Shown here: positions 18,955 to 29,781 of the stretch, piece after piece | How positions within the stretch are numbered: position 1 is the first letter of the stretch | How the letters are laid out: each line of letters opens with the position of its first letter | Assembly: GCA_030323885.1 (NCBI GenBank) | Contig: CM059186.1 | Span: 168,873,230-168,937,229, forward strand | Origin: Branchipolynoe longqiensis | Taxonomy: Eukaryota > Annelida > Polychaeta > Phyllodocida > Polynoidae | Direction of reading: 5' to 3' | DNA length: 64,000 bases | The notes under the pieces: generated by a model | What the model saw: only the letters and a program-made list of their open reading frames with translations | What the model was told of the DNA's origin: nothing | Database searches by the model: none | Position numbers and translations under genes: made by a program

Positions 18955-20984
18955 TGAGTATGTGTGGTGTGCATGTGTGTGAGAATGTGTGGTGTGTGTG
19001 TGTGAATGCACGTGTGGGTATGTTATGTGTGTGAGGTGAGTATATATGAGGCGAGTGGATGCCTGAGTATTTGTGTGAATATGTGTGGTGTGTATATGTG
19101 TGAATATGTGTTGTGTGTATATGTGTGAATATGTGTGGTGTGAATATGTGTTGTGTGTATATGTGTGAATATGTGTGGTGTGTATATGTGTGAATATGTG
19201 TGGTGTGTATATATGTGAATATGTGTGGTGTGTATATGTGTGAATATGTGTGGTGTATATATGTGTGAATATGTGTTGTGTGTATATGTGTGAATATGTG
19301 TGGTGTGTATATGTGTGAATATGTATGGTGTGTATATGTGTGAATATGTGTTGTGTGTATATGTGTGAATATGTGTGGTGTGAATATGTGTTGTGTGTAT
19401 ATGTGTGAATATGTGTGGTGTGTATATGTGTGAATATGTGTGGTGTGTATACATGTGAATATGTGTGGTGTGTATATGTGTGAATATGTGTGGTGTGTAT
19501 ATATGTGTGTATATGTGTGAATATGTGTTGTGTGTATATGTGTGAATATGTGTGGTGTGTATATGTGTGAATATGTGTGGTGTGAATATGTATGGTGTGT
19601 ATATGTGTGTGAATATGTGTTGTGTGTATATGTGTGAATATGTGTGGTATGAGACTATGTGTGGTGTGTATATGGTTGAATATGTGTTGTGTGTATATAT
19701 GTGAATATGTGTGGTCTGTATATGTGTGAATATGTGTTGTGTGAGTATGTGTGGTGTGTATATGTGTGAATATGTGTTGTGTGTATATGTGTGAATATGT
19801 GTGGTGTGTATATATGTGAATATGTGTGGTGTGTATATGTGTGAATATGTGTGGTGTGTATATATGTGTGAATATGTGTTGGTGTGTTATGTGTGATGAT
19901 GTGTGGTGTGAATTTGTGATATGTGTGGTGTGATGATATGTATGGTGTGATTGTGTGAAATATGTGTATGGTGTGTATATGTGTGAATATGTGTGGTGTG
20001 TATATGTGTGAATATGTGTGGTGTGTATATGTGTGAATATGTATGGTGTGTATATGTGTGAGTATGTGTGGTGTGTATGTGTGAATATGTGTTGTGTGTA
20101 TATGTGTGAATATGTGTGGTGTGTATGTGTGTGAATATGTGTTGTCTGTATGTGTGAGTATTTGTGGTGTGTATATGTGTGAATATGTGCTGTGTGAATA
20201 TGTGTTGTGTGTATATGTGTGAATATGTGTGGTGTGTATATGTGTGAATATGTGTGGTGTGTATATGTGTGAATATGTGTTGTGTGTATATGTGTGAATA
20301 TGTGTGGTGTATATGTGTGAATATGTGTGGTGTGTATATGTGTGAATATGTATGGTGTGTATATGTGTGAGTATGTGTGGTGTGAATATGTGTTGTGTGT
20401 ATATGTGTGAATATGTGTGGTGTGTATGTGTGTGAATATGTGTTGTCTGTATGTGTGAGTATTTGTGGTGTGTATATGTGTGAATATGTGCTGTGTGAAT
20501 ATGTGTTGTGTGTATATGTGTGAATATGTGTGGTGTGTATATGTGTGAATATGTGTGGTGTGTATATGTGTGAATATGTGTTGTGTGTATATGTGTGAAT
20601 ATGTGTGGTGTATATGTGTGAATATGTGTGGTGTGTATATGTGTGAATATGTATGGTGTGTATATGTGTGAGTATGTGTGGTGTGAATATGTGTTGTGTG
20701 TATATGTGTGAATATGTGTGGTGTGTATGTGTGTGAATATGTGTTGTCTGTATGTGTGAGTATTTGTGGTGTGTATATGTGTGAATATGTGTTGTGTGTA
20801 TATGTGTAAATATGTGTTGTGTGTATATGTGTGAATATGTGTGGTGTGTATATTTGTGAATATGTGCTGTGTGTATATGTGTGAGTATGTGTGGTGTGTA
20901 TATGTGTGAGTATGTGTGGTGTGTATATGTGTAAATATGTGTGGTGTGTATATGTGTGAATATGTGTCGAGTGTATATGTGAAT
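18955..20984. repeat. 25-bp GT-rich minisatellite, ~2 kb, with a 301-bp higher-order unit
   Basis: Unit: gtatatgtgtgaatatgtgt then ggtgt. About 80 copies. From about 20040 to 20800 a marker variant (gttgtctgtatgtgtgag) recurs at 20141, 20442 and 20743, exactly 301 bp apart, so ~12-unit blocks were amplified. Long minus-strand frames through it (His/Thr/Ile repeats) are artefacts. Confidence 0.95.
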
Positions 20985-21372
20985 GCAAGCCTTCGTGATG
21001 CAACATCTGTGTTCGATCTTGAGGATAACCTGGAAGGACAAAGTGACAAACAGGGAAATACTCGATCGGACGGGGCTGTCCTCTATGGAAGATCTTCTGA
21101 TCAGAAAGAACCACTGCTGGACTGGACACATGATGAGGATGTCAACAGACAGCCTACCAAAGGAAATCCTATTCTCAATTCTCTACTGGTCAGAGAAAGA
21201 GGGGACGCCTCGTCTCCGGTTCAAGGATACTATTAAGAGAAACCTGAAGCTGAGAGACATTAAGGACTCATGGACATCACTCTCACAGCAGAGAGCTAAA
21301 TGGAGAGCGGCGGTTAAGAAATGAAAGCAGTCTTTCTCGCATTGCGACCGACAGCATGATGATGATGATGTA
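20985..21372 (+). pseudogene. LINE 3' fragment (RT C-terminal end) with (ATG)n tail
   Basis: A frame from 20983 encodes a LINE C-terminal stretch: ILRITWKDKVTNREILDRTG, TGHMMRM, GTPRLRFKDTIKRNLKLRDI and SLSQQRAKWRAAVKK, then a stop at 21322. The 3' end is 'gcattgcgaccgacagc' plus (atg)n. The same 3' end appears at 27787-28560 (minus) and ~63095-63155. Flanked on both sides by minisatellites. RT catalytic core absent. Confidence 0.8.
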
Positions 21373-22375
21373 TATGTGAGGGAACTTGTGTGTATATATA
21401 TGGTAGGTTAGTAGGTGTGAGGTGAGTATGTGTGTGAGTATGTGTGGTGTGTATGTGTGAGTGCACTTGTGTGTATGTGTGTAGGTGTGCATGGGTAGGC
21501 GTGAGGTCAGTATATGTGTGAGTATGTGTTCCTGTGAATGAACATGTGTGTGAGTGTGTGTTGTGTGGTGAGTGTGTGTGGAGTGGTGAGTGTGTGTGTG
21601 GTGTGGTGAGTGTGTGTGTGGTGAGTGTGTGTGTGTGTGGTGTGTGTGGTGTGGTGAGTGTGTGTGGTGTGGTGTGGTGAGTGTGTGTGGTGTGGTGTGG
21701 TGAGTGTATGTGTTGTGTGGTGAGTGTGTGTGGTGTGGTGAGTGTGTGTGTGGTGTGGTGTGGTGAGTGTGTGTGTGGTGTGTGGTGGGTGTGGTGAGTG
21801 TGTGTGTGTGTGGTGAGTGTGTGTGGTGTGGTGAGTGTGTGTGTGGTGTGGTTAGTGTGTGGTGTGGTGAGTGTATGTGGTGTGGTGAGTGTGTGTGGTG
21901 TGGTGAGTGTGTGTGGTGTGGTGAGTGTGTGTGTTGTGGTGAGTGTGTGTGTGGTGTGGTGAGTGTGTGTGTGGTGTGGTGAGTGTGTTGTGGTGTGGTG
22001 AGTGGTGTATGTGGTTGTGTGTGAGTGTGTGTGGTGTGGGTTGTGTGTGTGTGGGTGTGTGTTGTGGTGAGTGTGTGTGTGGTGTGTGGTGAGTGTGTGT
22101 GGTGTGGTGAGTGGGTGTGGTGTGGTGAGTGTGTGTGGTGTGGTGAGTGTGTGTGGTGTGGTGAGTGTGTGTGTGGTGTGGTGAATGTGTGTGGCGTGGT
22201 GAGTGTGTGGGTGGTGTGGTGTGGTGAGTGTGTGTGTGGTGTGGTGAGTGTGTGTGTGGTGTGGTGAGTGTGTGTGGTGTGGTGAGTGTGTGTGTGGTGT
22301 GGTATGGTGAATGTGTGTGTGGTGTGGTGAGTGTGTGTGGTGTGGTGAGTGCGTGTGTCCATGTGTGTGTAAGTG
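21373..22375. repeat. ~18-bp GTGTGGTGTGGTGA minisatellite, ~1 kb
   Basis: Irregular copies of tgtgtggtgtggtgagtg. Strongly G+T on the plus strand. Cys/Val frames (plus) and His/Thr/Ser frames (minus) are artefacts. Confidence 0.9.
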
Positions 22376-22564
22376 TGAATTGGACGTGGTGAGATTGAGG
22401 GCTGGAGTTGTGGAGTGGCGATAATCGGGGAAAATGTGGAATAAATGAGGTTTTTATTATTACTGCATGTCGTGGCGCCCCCTGGCGGGGCCTGGTGTAG
22501 ATGGGGTGTGTTGCGGTAAACATTCCGAGATGTGTGATAACTCACCGAGTAAAATACCACATTA

Positions 22565-22895
22565 CACTACCGGGCGCGGTAGTTCAGTCGGTAGAGCGCA
22601 GGCCTCCCGTGCGGCAGGTCGGGAGTTTGGTTCACAGTCGAGTCAAACCAATTACTTATAAAATTGATACTTGCGCTTCCTAGCCTGGCGCTCGACATTA
22701 ATAGGATAGGTCAAGGATTGGTTAGCTCAGTGTCAGGATAATGTGACTGAGTGGGATATCAGGTCATGTTCCTGGTGGTCGCCTGATTTCCCAGTGCTAT
22801 GAACTCGCCATGAGTGTGCACCGTCACAAGTCGGTACCCGTCTTGATATGACCCTAGATGTTGCCAGGACATAAACCTGCAACAACCAACCAATC
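22565..22895 (+). mobile_element. SINE S1, near full length
   Basis: Head 'gggcgcggtagttcagtcgg' then tagagcgcaggcctcccg (A-box side) and 'gggagtttggttcacagtc' (degenerate B box). The S1 body follows and ends gatgttgccaggacataaac with a short A/C-rich tail. Confidence 0.9.
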
Positions 22896-22956
22896 ATATT
22901 ATGTTATGAACGAGCTTTTCTGACATCAATATTCATAATTTATTTTCTCTATTTAA

Positions 22957-23475
22957 AGTTGCATTGTCCGCTGGTTTTTGAGTTTCTGTACTTTTCTGTG
23001 ATAAATATATTAAGTTGGTCGTTTTACTCTATTTTACATTAGCTTGAAGTAATTTTGATTTAAGATGGCTAACTTTGGAGATATTTGAAGTGTAAACATG
23101 CCAACTTAATTTTGACATGCTTGCCAAAACTCTGACCCCATAGGCTTCAACAGTAACAAGATTTAGTAAATTGACTTAACATGCCCTGCTATGGAAGAAG
23201 AAATGCTTAATTAACTGCATTAATATATAAATTGAACATGTAGGTTAAATATTAAAATGAAAATTGATGACTCATTACTCAGTGGAAACTTCATCTTGTT
23301 TTATTCTTAACGATAAACAAAAATCAAAGGTTCAACAATAAAATATTTAATATTTCGATTTCTAAATACATAAATTTATCTGAAACAAACATATATTTCC
23401 GTTCAGTTTTCAAAACCAAAACATGTATCTAGAATTGATCCTACATATCTAACTTAGATACTGACGCGCATAGTG
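22957..23475. mobile_element. MITE1 remnants, two partial copies
   Basis: Left part starts 'taaagttgcattgtccgctgg' and runs to ~23190 with MITE1 words. A second, inverted start ('ttttcaaaaccaaaacatgt') is at ~23408-23475. Right TIRs missing. Confidence 0.65.
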
Positions 23476-23504
23476 TGCCCTTCTAAGTGTAGACAAGCTG
23501 CACC

Positions 23505-24205
23505 CCACCTATGACATACACAAAAGAACCAAAGTGAAATTACTAGAAAATAGGAGGATAATTCACTTGAAAACATTAGCATATATCTATAGTCAAAACA
23601 ATAAACTCCTAACAAAACCACAACGGGCTACTAGAGCAAATAATGCGCCACTACTAAAGCAGACCAGAAGTAAAATAAAAGCTCATGAGAGAAGCATGCT
23701 GGAAATGGCTGCCAAGATGTGGAATGCCCAAATGGTGAAGGAATGACAAATTCCTGACCTAAAAACTTACAAAAAATATTTGTGCAAAATAAGGCTAGGA
23801 AACCCCCACAAACTGCACTGCAAAGGGGCATGTGATATGTCACGGCCCACCAGCGGGATGCCCAATGGAAGGTAGCCATGTCAAAAGTAGCCAGATAACA
23901 CACCACACAGCTACGTACAAGCCTATGATATGTAAATCGGAGTAGGCTAGTCTAGTAATAAGAGTAGAACAAAATAAAATACATATATGCCAAGAAAATC
24001 CAAAAAAACTAACATAGGCTACTAACCATACCAACCAACTATCTATCTGCTACTGAAATGCAGGCAATCAAATTACTTATCAGCAGCCACTGTGTGGTAA
24101 GATAACACCAACACTACAACTGGCCAGCATTGAAAACAAGCCTGGGCACCCAGGCTTATATGCTATGGACAGTATAAATACAGCCTCAATAACAAAATAT
24201 ATAAA
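23505..24205 (+). pseudogene. CR1-like LINE 3' end with terminal stem-loop
   Basis: A frame ending at 23746 encodes a LINE C-terminus (IHKRTKVKLLENRRIIHLKT, then LAYIYSQNNKLL and AAKMWNAQMVKE). The 3' UTR then runs ~400 bp to a hairpin (24138-24157: aagcctggg, loop ca, cccaggctt) and ends A-rich. 35072-35091 holds a related hairpin in the same sequence context. RT core is absent. Confidence 0.75.
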
Positions 24206-24610
24206 AAAATGTGGCAACAGATGCTGAGTCAATTTAATAGATTCTTTGGATTGAAGACAACATTTAGTGTTAGCAAGTTTCTTCAGATAGCAGACGACAT
24301 TAGTTTAGTATTAGCAAGTTTTCTTCGGATTGCAGACAACATTTATTTAGTCAGTGCGGACTGGAGAAAACTCAGGCTTTTGGCGGGAATGTTCTGGGTG
24401 GCGGTTTCCCTGGTGATGTTAATAAGAACTACTGTCTGTTGAACCACATACTGGTCCTAGGTGTGGTAAACACTAACATCCGCGTCTGTACACAAGGGGG
24501 CGCTTGAGCAGGTGTGACGTCACGCGACGTCATCGCGACCCGTCTGCCTCAGCTGAATCTCGGGCCAGGATCCTACCATACAGAGGCCATAACTCACCAA
24601 TGTAAGACAC
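24206..24610. other. No gene seen; short ~45-bp tandem duplication
   Basis: About 24252-24345 contains two diverged copies of a unit with 'ttagcaagtttcttc' and 'gcagacgacat' words. The rest is not recognised. Confidence 0.5.
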
Positions 24611-24612
24611 CA

Positions 24613-24925
24613 GGGCCTCGTTCAAGGTACGCCTCGGAGGCGCCTCGGAGAAATTCTTGACGTCACGCTAGTCTGAATGACTTTGGCTGTTGGTCGCCTT
24701 AAAAATGGCCGCCCCCATAGGGGGCAGCTATTTGCAATGGAAAAGAAGAGCTCTGATCGGCTGAAACCACTGAATAGGGTGGTCATTTTCGAGACGCTTT
24801 TTGTCTCCAGTCTGAAAAGGGAGACCTCCGTGACAACTCGGAGGCATACCCTGAACGGAAATAAACCAAAAGATGTCTCGGAGCAGTCTCAGAGCCCACT
24901 TGGAGGTGTACCCTGAACGCGGCCC
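24613..24925. mobile_element. MITE5 copy
   Basis: ~313 bp, ends 'gggcctcgttcaaggtacgc' and 'gtaccctgaacgcggccc'. Homologous throughout to 18429-18721. An internal 'gcctcggaggcgcctcggag' doublet sits near its left end. Confidence 0.85.
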
Positions 24926-25299
24926 AGGGTCTGTTTGATTGTCGTCTGCTGTCGGTGTCACTGATGTGTTTTCCATGAAAGTCTTCTGCTGCGTTTACCC
25001 ACAGGAATAGACTTAGGGCATGGGACCCATGTTTTATTGGCTAGTTTTTTTGTGTTTTTTTCCTTCTATTTGTTTACAGCAGACGACAGTTGGTGTTACC
25101 TAACATAAAGGAATGTTCTGTGTGTAGGAGTCAAGTAATCTGCCATTATCGCCCTCTCAAGGATTTGGAATGTACATCAATATCGGTTTCACCTAAATCG
25201 CTAATCATCTTGGCCTCGTATTGAAAAATGTTTACTTAACATATTAGGTTGACTAAAAAAAAAATATATATATATATATAAATAATAATGAATAAACAA
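24926..25299. other. No gene seen; (TA)n near 25262-25280
   Basis: Low-complexity AT tract and spacer. Confidence 0.5.
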
Positions 25300-26640
25300 A
25301 TAAAAAAACACTGATCATTCAAGCAAACTCTTAGAAGGTACACATGCTATAGGCATGATACCCACAGGAGGCAAACTTTAAGATTAAGACCAAAAACTAC
25401 TGACCACTGACACAACAAGGTGAATGCAGTCAGGGAAAGTAACTATAGGTAAGCACACAACGATCCAGTTGTAGAACTAATCAACTAACAGAGTGTAAAG
25501 GCTAAAGGCTGCATTCCATATACGCGTAATGCGTAATGCGAATGCGAATGCGACAACAAATCGAAACGCCTTGAAACCTATGAGCTACATTCCATATACG
25601 CGTAATGCGTAATGTGAATGTGAATAAAATCCAATATCCCGATCGCTCCATGTAGCGATCGGTGCGTAATGCGTAAAGGTGCTGCGAATAGAAAAGCATC
25701 AGTCGCATTTGTCCATTGATATAAGGCTGGAGGAGGCGACTGATAATTACGGACAGCCGGGACAAGGTGGTGCGAACAGAAAAGCATCAGTCTGTGTGTG
25801 TGTCTCTGTGTGTGTGTGTCTCTCTGTGGTGTGTCTCTGTGGTGTGTCTCTGTGTGTGTCTCTGTGTGTGTATCTGTGTGTGTGTCTCTGTGTGTGTCTG
25901 TGTGTGTGTCTCTGTGTTGTGTCTCTGTGTCTGTGTGTGTGTGTGTCTCTGTGTCTGTGTGTGTGTCTGTGTGTGTGTGTCTCACAGACAGAGACACACA
26001 CAGAGACACAGAGACACAGACACACACATAGAGACACACACAGAGACACAGAGTCACATACACTTTTTATATACTTTTTATATACTTCACTGCATAACGC
26101 ATAACGCAATACGCATTATGCGTATATGGAATGCTGGCATTCGCATAACGCCTAACGCGTAATGCATGACGCATTACGCATTACGTGTATATGGAATCCT
26201 AGCTTACGGCTCGAATCGGTGGTTCTGTATCCAGGCTATAATGAAATCAATACAGACAAAGAGAAAGGAAGAGTATAAAGTGTGAAAGAAAAGAGAGAGT
26301 CAAGCCCCACCCTTTTCCCCCAATGGGAAACAAGCATTCTTAGCTCTACCAATAGGGATCCACCATTCCTGGTCCCCATGGTTACCAGTGATCTGCCCAC
26401 CACCACCAAGTTGTGTGGCTCCCCTGGTCACCACCTGCATTGAGCCTGAGTGTGGTGATCCTGACTAGCAGAGGGGGGAGGGGGTAGGCTCTGAGTGCTC
26501 CTTACACACAGCTCTGCCAGCACCACTATGTCTATTTACATCTCACTCAGAATCGGAATATTTGACAAGAGGGTGGGGAGATGTGGGAGAATGTGTACAA
26601 ACAGAGAAAGAATGCATGCAGTAGATAGCTGTACACAACT
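25300..26640. repeat. Dispersed repeat split by a fold-back and spacer
   Basis: 25300-25505 (words atcaagcaaactcttagaag-like, 'aggcagtcagggaaa'-like, 'ctataggtaagc') and 26560-26640 ('agggtggggagatgtgggag', cagatagct-like) occur contiguous at 41790-42062. The insertion between them includes the 25506-26204 element and ~350 bp of spacer (26205-26559) with no gene. Confidence 0.65.
25506..26204. mobile_element. Fold-back MITE, TIR AGGCTGCATTCCATATACGC
   Basis: 699 bp. TIRs AGGCTGCATTCCATATACGC and inverted ...GGAATCCTAGCT; flanks TAA and TAC. Next to each end are iterations of gtaatgcg, in opposite orientation. An inner copy of the end starts near 25586. The centre holds a (tgtgtctc)n array (25794-25980) followed by its complement (25983-26055), a large potential hairpin. 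Confidence 0.85.
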
Positions 26641-27500
26641 GACACTGAGCTCACCAGTACTTGTCCTATCCTAGTAATGCTCAGCACCAGGCAAGGTAGT
26701 GCAAAGTATACAACTGACCAGTACTTGTCCTATCCTAGTAATGCTCAGCACCAGGCAAGGTAGTGCAAAGTTATCCCTTTCAGTAAGTCGTTGGTTTGAC
26801 TCGGCCTGCGATTGACTCCACCTCCGCCTCCGTCCGGGAAGTGGGCGGGCGCTCTACTCATTTGGCCATCTTTTTCTGGTTGATAATCAGATGAATGGTT
26901 GGTTATTGGAGTTTTACATCCTGGAAACATCAAAGTGATATGAGGACGGGTACCGAATTGTGATAGTGCACACTCATGGCGACTTTATAGTGCTTCCCCA
27001 ATGGGAAATCAGGCTACCGGCACCATGACCCGATATCCCACTCAGTCAGATTATCCGGACACTTAGCTGACCAATCCTTGTCATATTCTAATAATGCCTA
27101 GCGCCTGGCTAGCAAGTGACAAGTATCAATTTGATAAGTCATTGGTTTGACTTAACCGGGAACTGAACTCCCGACCGAATCGGTTACCGCATCTGGGATC
27201 TTAATACAATCTTAAATCAAATCAGGATGGGTACTGACTTGTAACAGTGCAAATTCATTGCAGCTTTATAGTGCTGTCCCATTGGGATTAGAATATCACT
27301 GGCACCATGGCAAATATCCCACTCAGCCACCTTATCCTGACACTAACCCAAATCAGTCCTTGTCCATCGCAAGTGAATGCCAAACACCAGGCAAGGTAGC
27401 GGCAAGTTATCGCTTTTGGTAAGTCATTGGTTTGACTCGGCCTGGGATTGTGGGCGGGTGCCTTACTCATTAGTCCATTTTCTCTGGTCGATAATCAGAA
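26641..27500 (-). mobile_element. Three SINE S1 copies in tandem, minus strand
   Basis: Partial or full S1 copies at ~26641-26885, 26886-27200 and 27210-27500. Each has 'gtcattggtttgactcggcc'-type head joins and 'tcctgacact'-type body words. The first contains an internal 60-bp duplication (ttgtcctatcctagtaatgc twice). Confidence 0.75.
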
Positions 27501-27696
27501 GGACGAGTGTGGATCGAGGAGGACCGGGTAATGAATGATCAGCGCGCGGGACCAGCGTCGAGTGTTCTGTCTCCATAGCATTTCTTACCTACTGACTTCA
27601 CATCAGTCCACGCTAACTGCCTCTCTACAGCCATCATTATCCTCCAGGACTCGCACATCAAAGCCACACACAACCTTGGCAACATGCTGGTAGCAT

Positions 27697-27786
27697 CAGG
27701 GTCCTGCGCCGAATCGATAGAGCGCAGGCTTTCCCGTGCGGAAGGTCGGGAGTTCGATTCCCCCCCGAGTCAAATTAATGACTTAG
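27697..27786 (+). mobile_element. SINE S1 head only
   Basis: gaatcgatagagcgcaggct then gggagttcgattcccccccg and gagtcaaattaatgactta, ending where LINE sequence begins. tRNA-like, but not a functional tRNA: no closing acceptor stem. Confidence 0.75.
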
Positions 27787-28560
27787 CCTCATCATCATCA
27801 TCATGCTGTCGGTTGCGATGCGACAAAGACTGCTTTCATTACATGACTGCCGCTCTCCATTTAGCTCTCTGCTGTGAGAGTGATGTCCATGAGTTGGTCT
27901 TAATGTCTCTCAGCTTCAGGTTTCTCTTGATGGTATTGTCGTGGGGGTGATGAAAATGGGTAATATTGTGCCTAGAGCGGGACTCGAACCCACATCTCTT
28001 TGCATTCCAGGCCAGTGTGCTAACCATTACACCACCTAGGCTCCCTGATATCAACACACTCCCCACGCCTACCTGTCTATGTGCTTACTTGCCTGAGAGG
28101 TCAGTGCAGACCACTACACTCGTCCCCCTGGAATTGTAAGTCTTGTAATGCTTACAATTACATACATACAGGCAATGCACTAACACATACATACACAGGG
28201 TAGGTTCAACAACCATACAGCGCAAAGCTTGTACAGGATCCTGATCACGGCACCAGTGTCGTGGGGGTGATGAAAATGGGAAATATTGCGCCTAGAGCGG
28301 GACTCGAACCCACATCTCTTTGCATTCCGGGCCAGTGTGCTAACCATTACACCACCTAGGCTCCCTGATATCAACACACTCCCCACGCCTACCTGTCTAT
28401 GTGCTTACTTGCCTGAGAGGTCAGTGCAGACCACTACAGTATCCTTGCACCGGAGACGAGGGCGCCCTCTCTTTTTGTAACCAGAAGACAGTTGAGAGTA
28501 GAGGATGTGCGTTGGTCGCCTGTCTAATGACATCCTCATGAGGTCCACCGGACTTAGCCT
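27787..28560 (-). pseudogene. LINE 3' fragment split by the dimeric SINE
   Basis: Minus-strand copy of the LINE tail seen at 20985-21372. 27787-27935 carries (ATG)n, the QQRAKWRAAV region and KRNLKLRDI. 28439-28560 carries the upstream part (YKKRGRPRLRCKDT, LMRMSLDRRPTH). The split falls within the same codon region, so the SINE dimer inserted cleanly. Confidence 0.8.
27936..28438 (-). mobile_element. Dimeric tRNA-headed SINE (S2-linker-S2), inserted in a LINE
   Basis: Two tRNA-like units (27939-28135 and 28258-28438) that are almost identical, each with 'gtgtaatggttagcacactg' and 'gggttcgagtcccgctctag' on the minus strand, joined by a ~120-bp linker. Same layout as 9707-10277. A-box and B-box words are intact, so Pol III promotion is plausible. 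Confidence 0.8.
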
Positions 28561-29128
28561 ACACAATTGATAATTGTCGCTACCGAGCATGGCACTCGGT
28601 ATTAATAGGGTAGGGGCAAGGACTGGTTAGCTCAGTGTCAGGATAATGTGACGGCAGCCACATTTCCCAGTGGGACAGTACTATAAACTCGGCACCAGGC
28701 GCGGTCGCTGAATCAGCAGAGCGCGGTCATCGCATGGGGGAGATCGTGAGTTTGGTTCCCGGTTGAGTCAAACCAATGGCTTTAAAATTGATACCTATCG
28801 CTACCCAGCCTAGCGCTCGGCATTATTAGGATAGATCAAGGACCAGTTGGGCGTTTGTTTGTGGGAGTTTTATGTCCCGGCAACATGTTATGTCATATCA
28901 GGACGGGTGCCAACTTGTGACAGTGCACCCTCATGGAGACCAGGCCACCAGCACCATGACCTGATATCCCATTCAGTCACATTTTCCTGATACTGAGCCA
29001 ACCAGTCCTTGTCCGTTCCTAATAATGCTGAGCGCCTGGCTAGGTAGCGGCAAGTATCTATTTTTGTATGTCATTGGATTTACTCGACTGGGAATCCCGA
29101 CGGGAAGCTTACGCTCTACTTGATATGA
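28557..29128. mobile_element. Three SINE S1 fragments, mixed strands
   Basis: 28557-28692 plus (body only), 28693-28850 plus (head 'caggcgcggtcgctgaatca' and part of the body), 28853-29128 minus (starts at the 3' end, gggagttttatgtcccggca). The last runs into the assembly gap. Confidence 0.8.
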
Positions 29129-29130
29129 CC

Positions 29131-29630
29131 NNNNNNNNNNNNNNNNNNNNNNNNNNNNNNNNNNNNNNNNNNNNNNNNNNNNNNNNNNNNNNNNNNNNNN
29201 NNNNNNNNNNNNNNNNNNNNNNNNNNNNNNNNNNNNNNNNNNNNNNNNNNNNNNNNNNNNNNNNNNNNNNNNNNNNNNNNNNNNNNNNNNNNNNNNNNNN
29301 NNNNNNNNNNNNNNNNNNNNNNNNNNNNNNNNNNNNNNNNNNNNNNNNNNNNNNNNNNNNNNNNNNNNNNNNNNNNNNNNNNNNNNNNNNNNNNNNNNNN
29401 NNNNNNNNNNNNNNNNNNNNNNNNNNNNNNNNNNNNNNNNNNNNNNNNNNNNNNNNNNNNNNNNNNNNNNNNNNNNNNNNNNNNNNNNNNNNNNNNNNNN
29501 NNNNNNNNNNNNNNNNNNNNNNNNNNNNNNNNNNNNNNNNNNNNNNNNNNNNNNNNNNNNNNNNNNNNNNNNNNNNNNNNNNNNNNNNNNNNNNNNNNNN
29601 NNNNNNNNNNNNNNNNNNNNNNNNNNNNNN
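29131..29630. other. Assembly gap, 500 N
   Basis: Exactly 500 N, which looks like a fixed-size placeholder. It ends one base inside the 5' LTR of the Gypsy element, so the left flank and target duplication of that element are hidden. Confidence 1.
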
Positions 29631-29749
29631 GTAATGTATTGTAGTTGTACGAACGCCCCCGACAGTGAGACTGCATGACGTCATGATCCAGTGTTCCTAA
29701 TAAAGTCAGTTACGTTACAAGAACTCACGGTGTCCACACATACTTTACA
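29631..29749 (+). repeat. 5' LTR (first base in gap)
   Basis: Visible from 'gtaatgtattgtagttgtac' to 'catactttaca'. Includes an 'aataaa' signal (29699-29704). Identical to the 3' LTR except one G/A difference. Confidence 0.95.
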
Positions 29750-29766
29750 TGGTGTCAGATGTGATG
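29750..29766 (+). promoter_or_regulatory. Primer-binding site
   Basis: Directly after the LTR: tggtgtcagatgtgatg. TGG pairs with the CCA end of a tRNA. I do not assign the tRNA. Confidence 0.6.
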
Positions 29767-29781
29767 GACTAAGCGGATGAA

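Noticed and set aside
18904..21129. Minus-strand frames up to 741 codons (His/Thr/Ile repeats)
   Set aside because: They follow the 25-bp minisatellite exactly; composition is dictated by the unit and there is no domain.
21283..22560. 425-codon minus-strand frame
   Set aside because: Reads through the ~18-bp GTGTGGTGA minisatellite; His/Thr/Ser artefact.
29068..29684. Open frames across the gap
   Set aside because: They consist of N.
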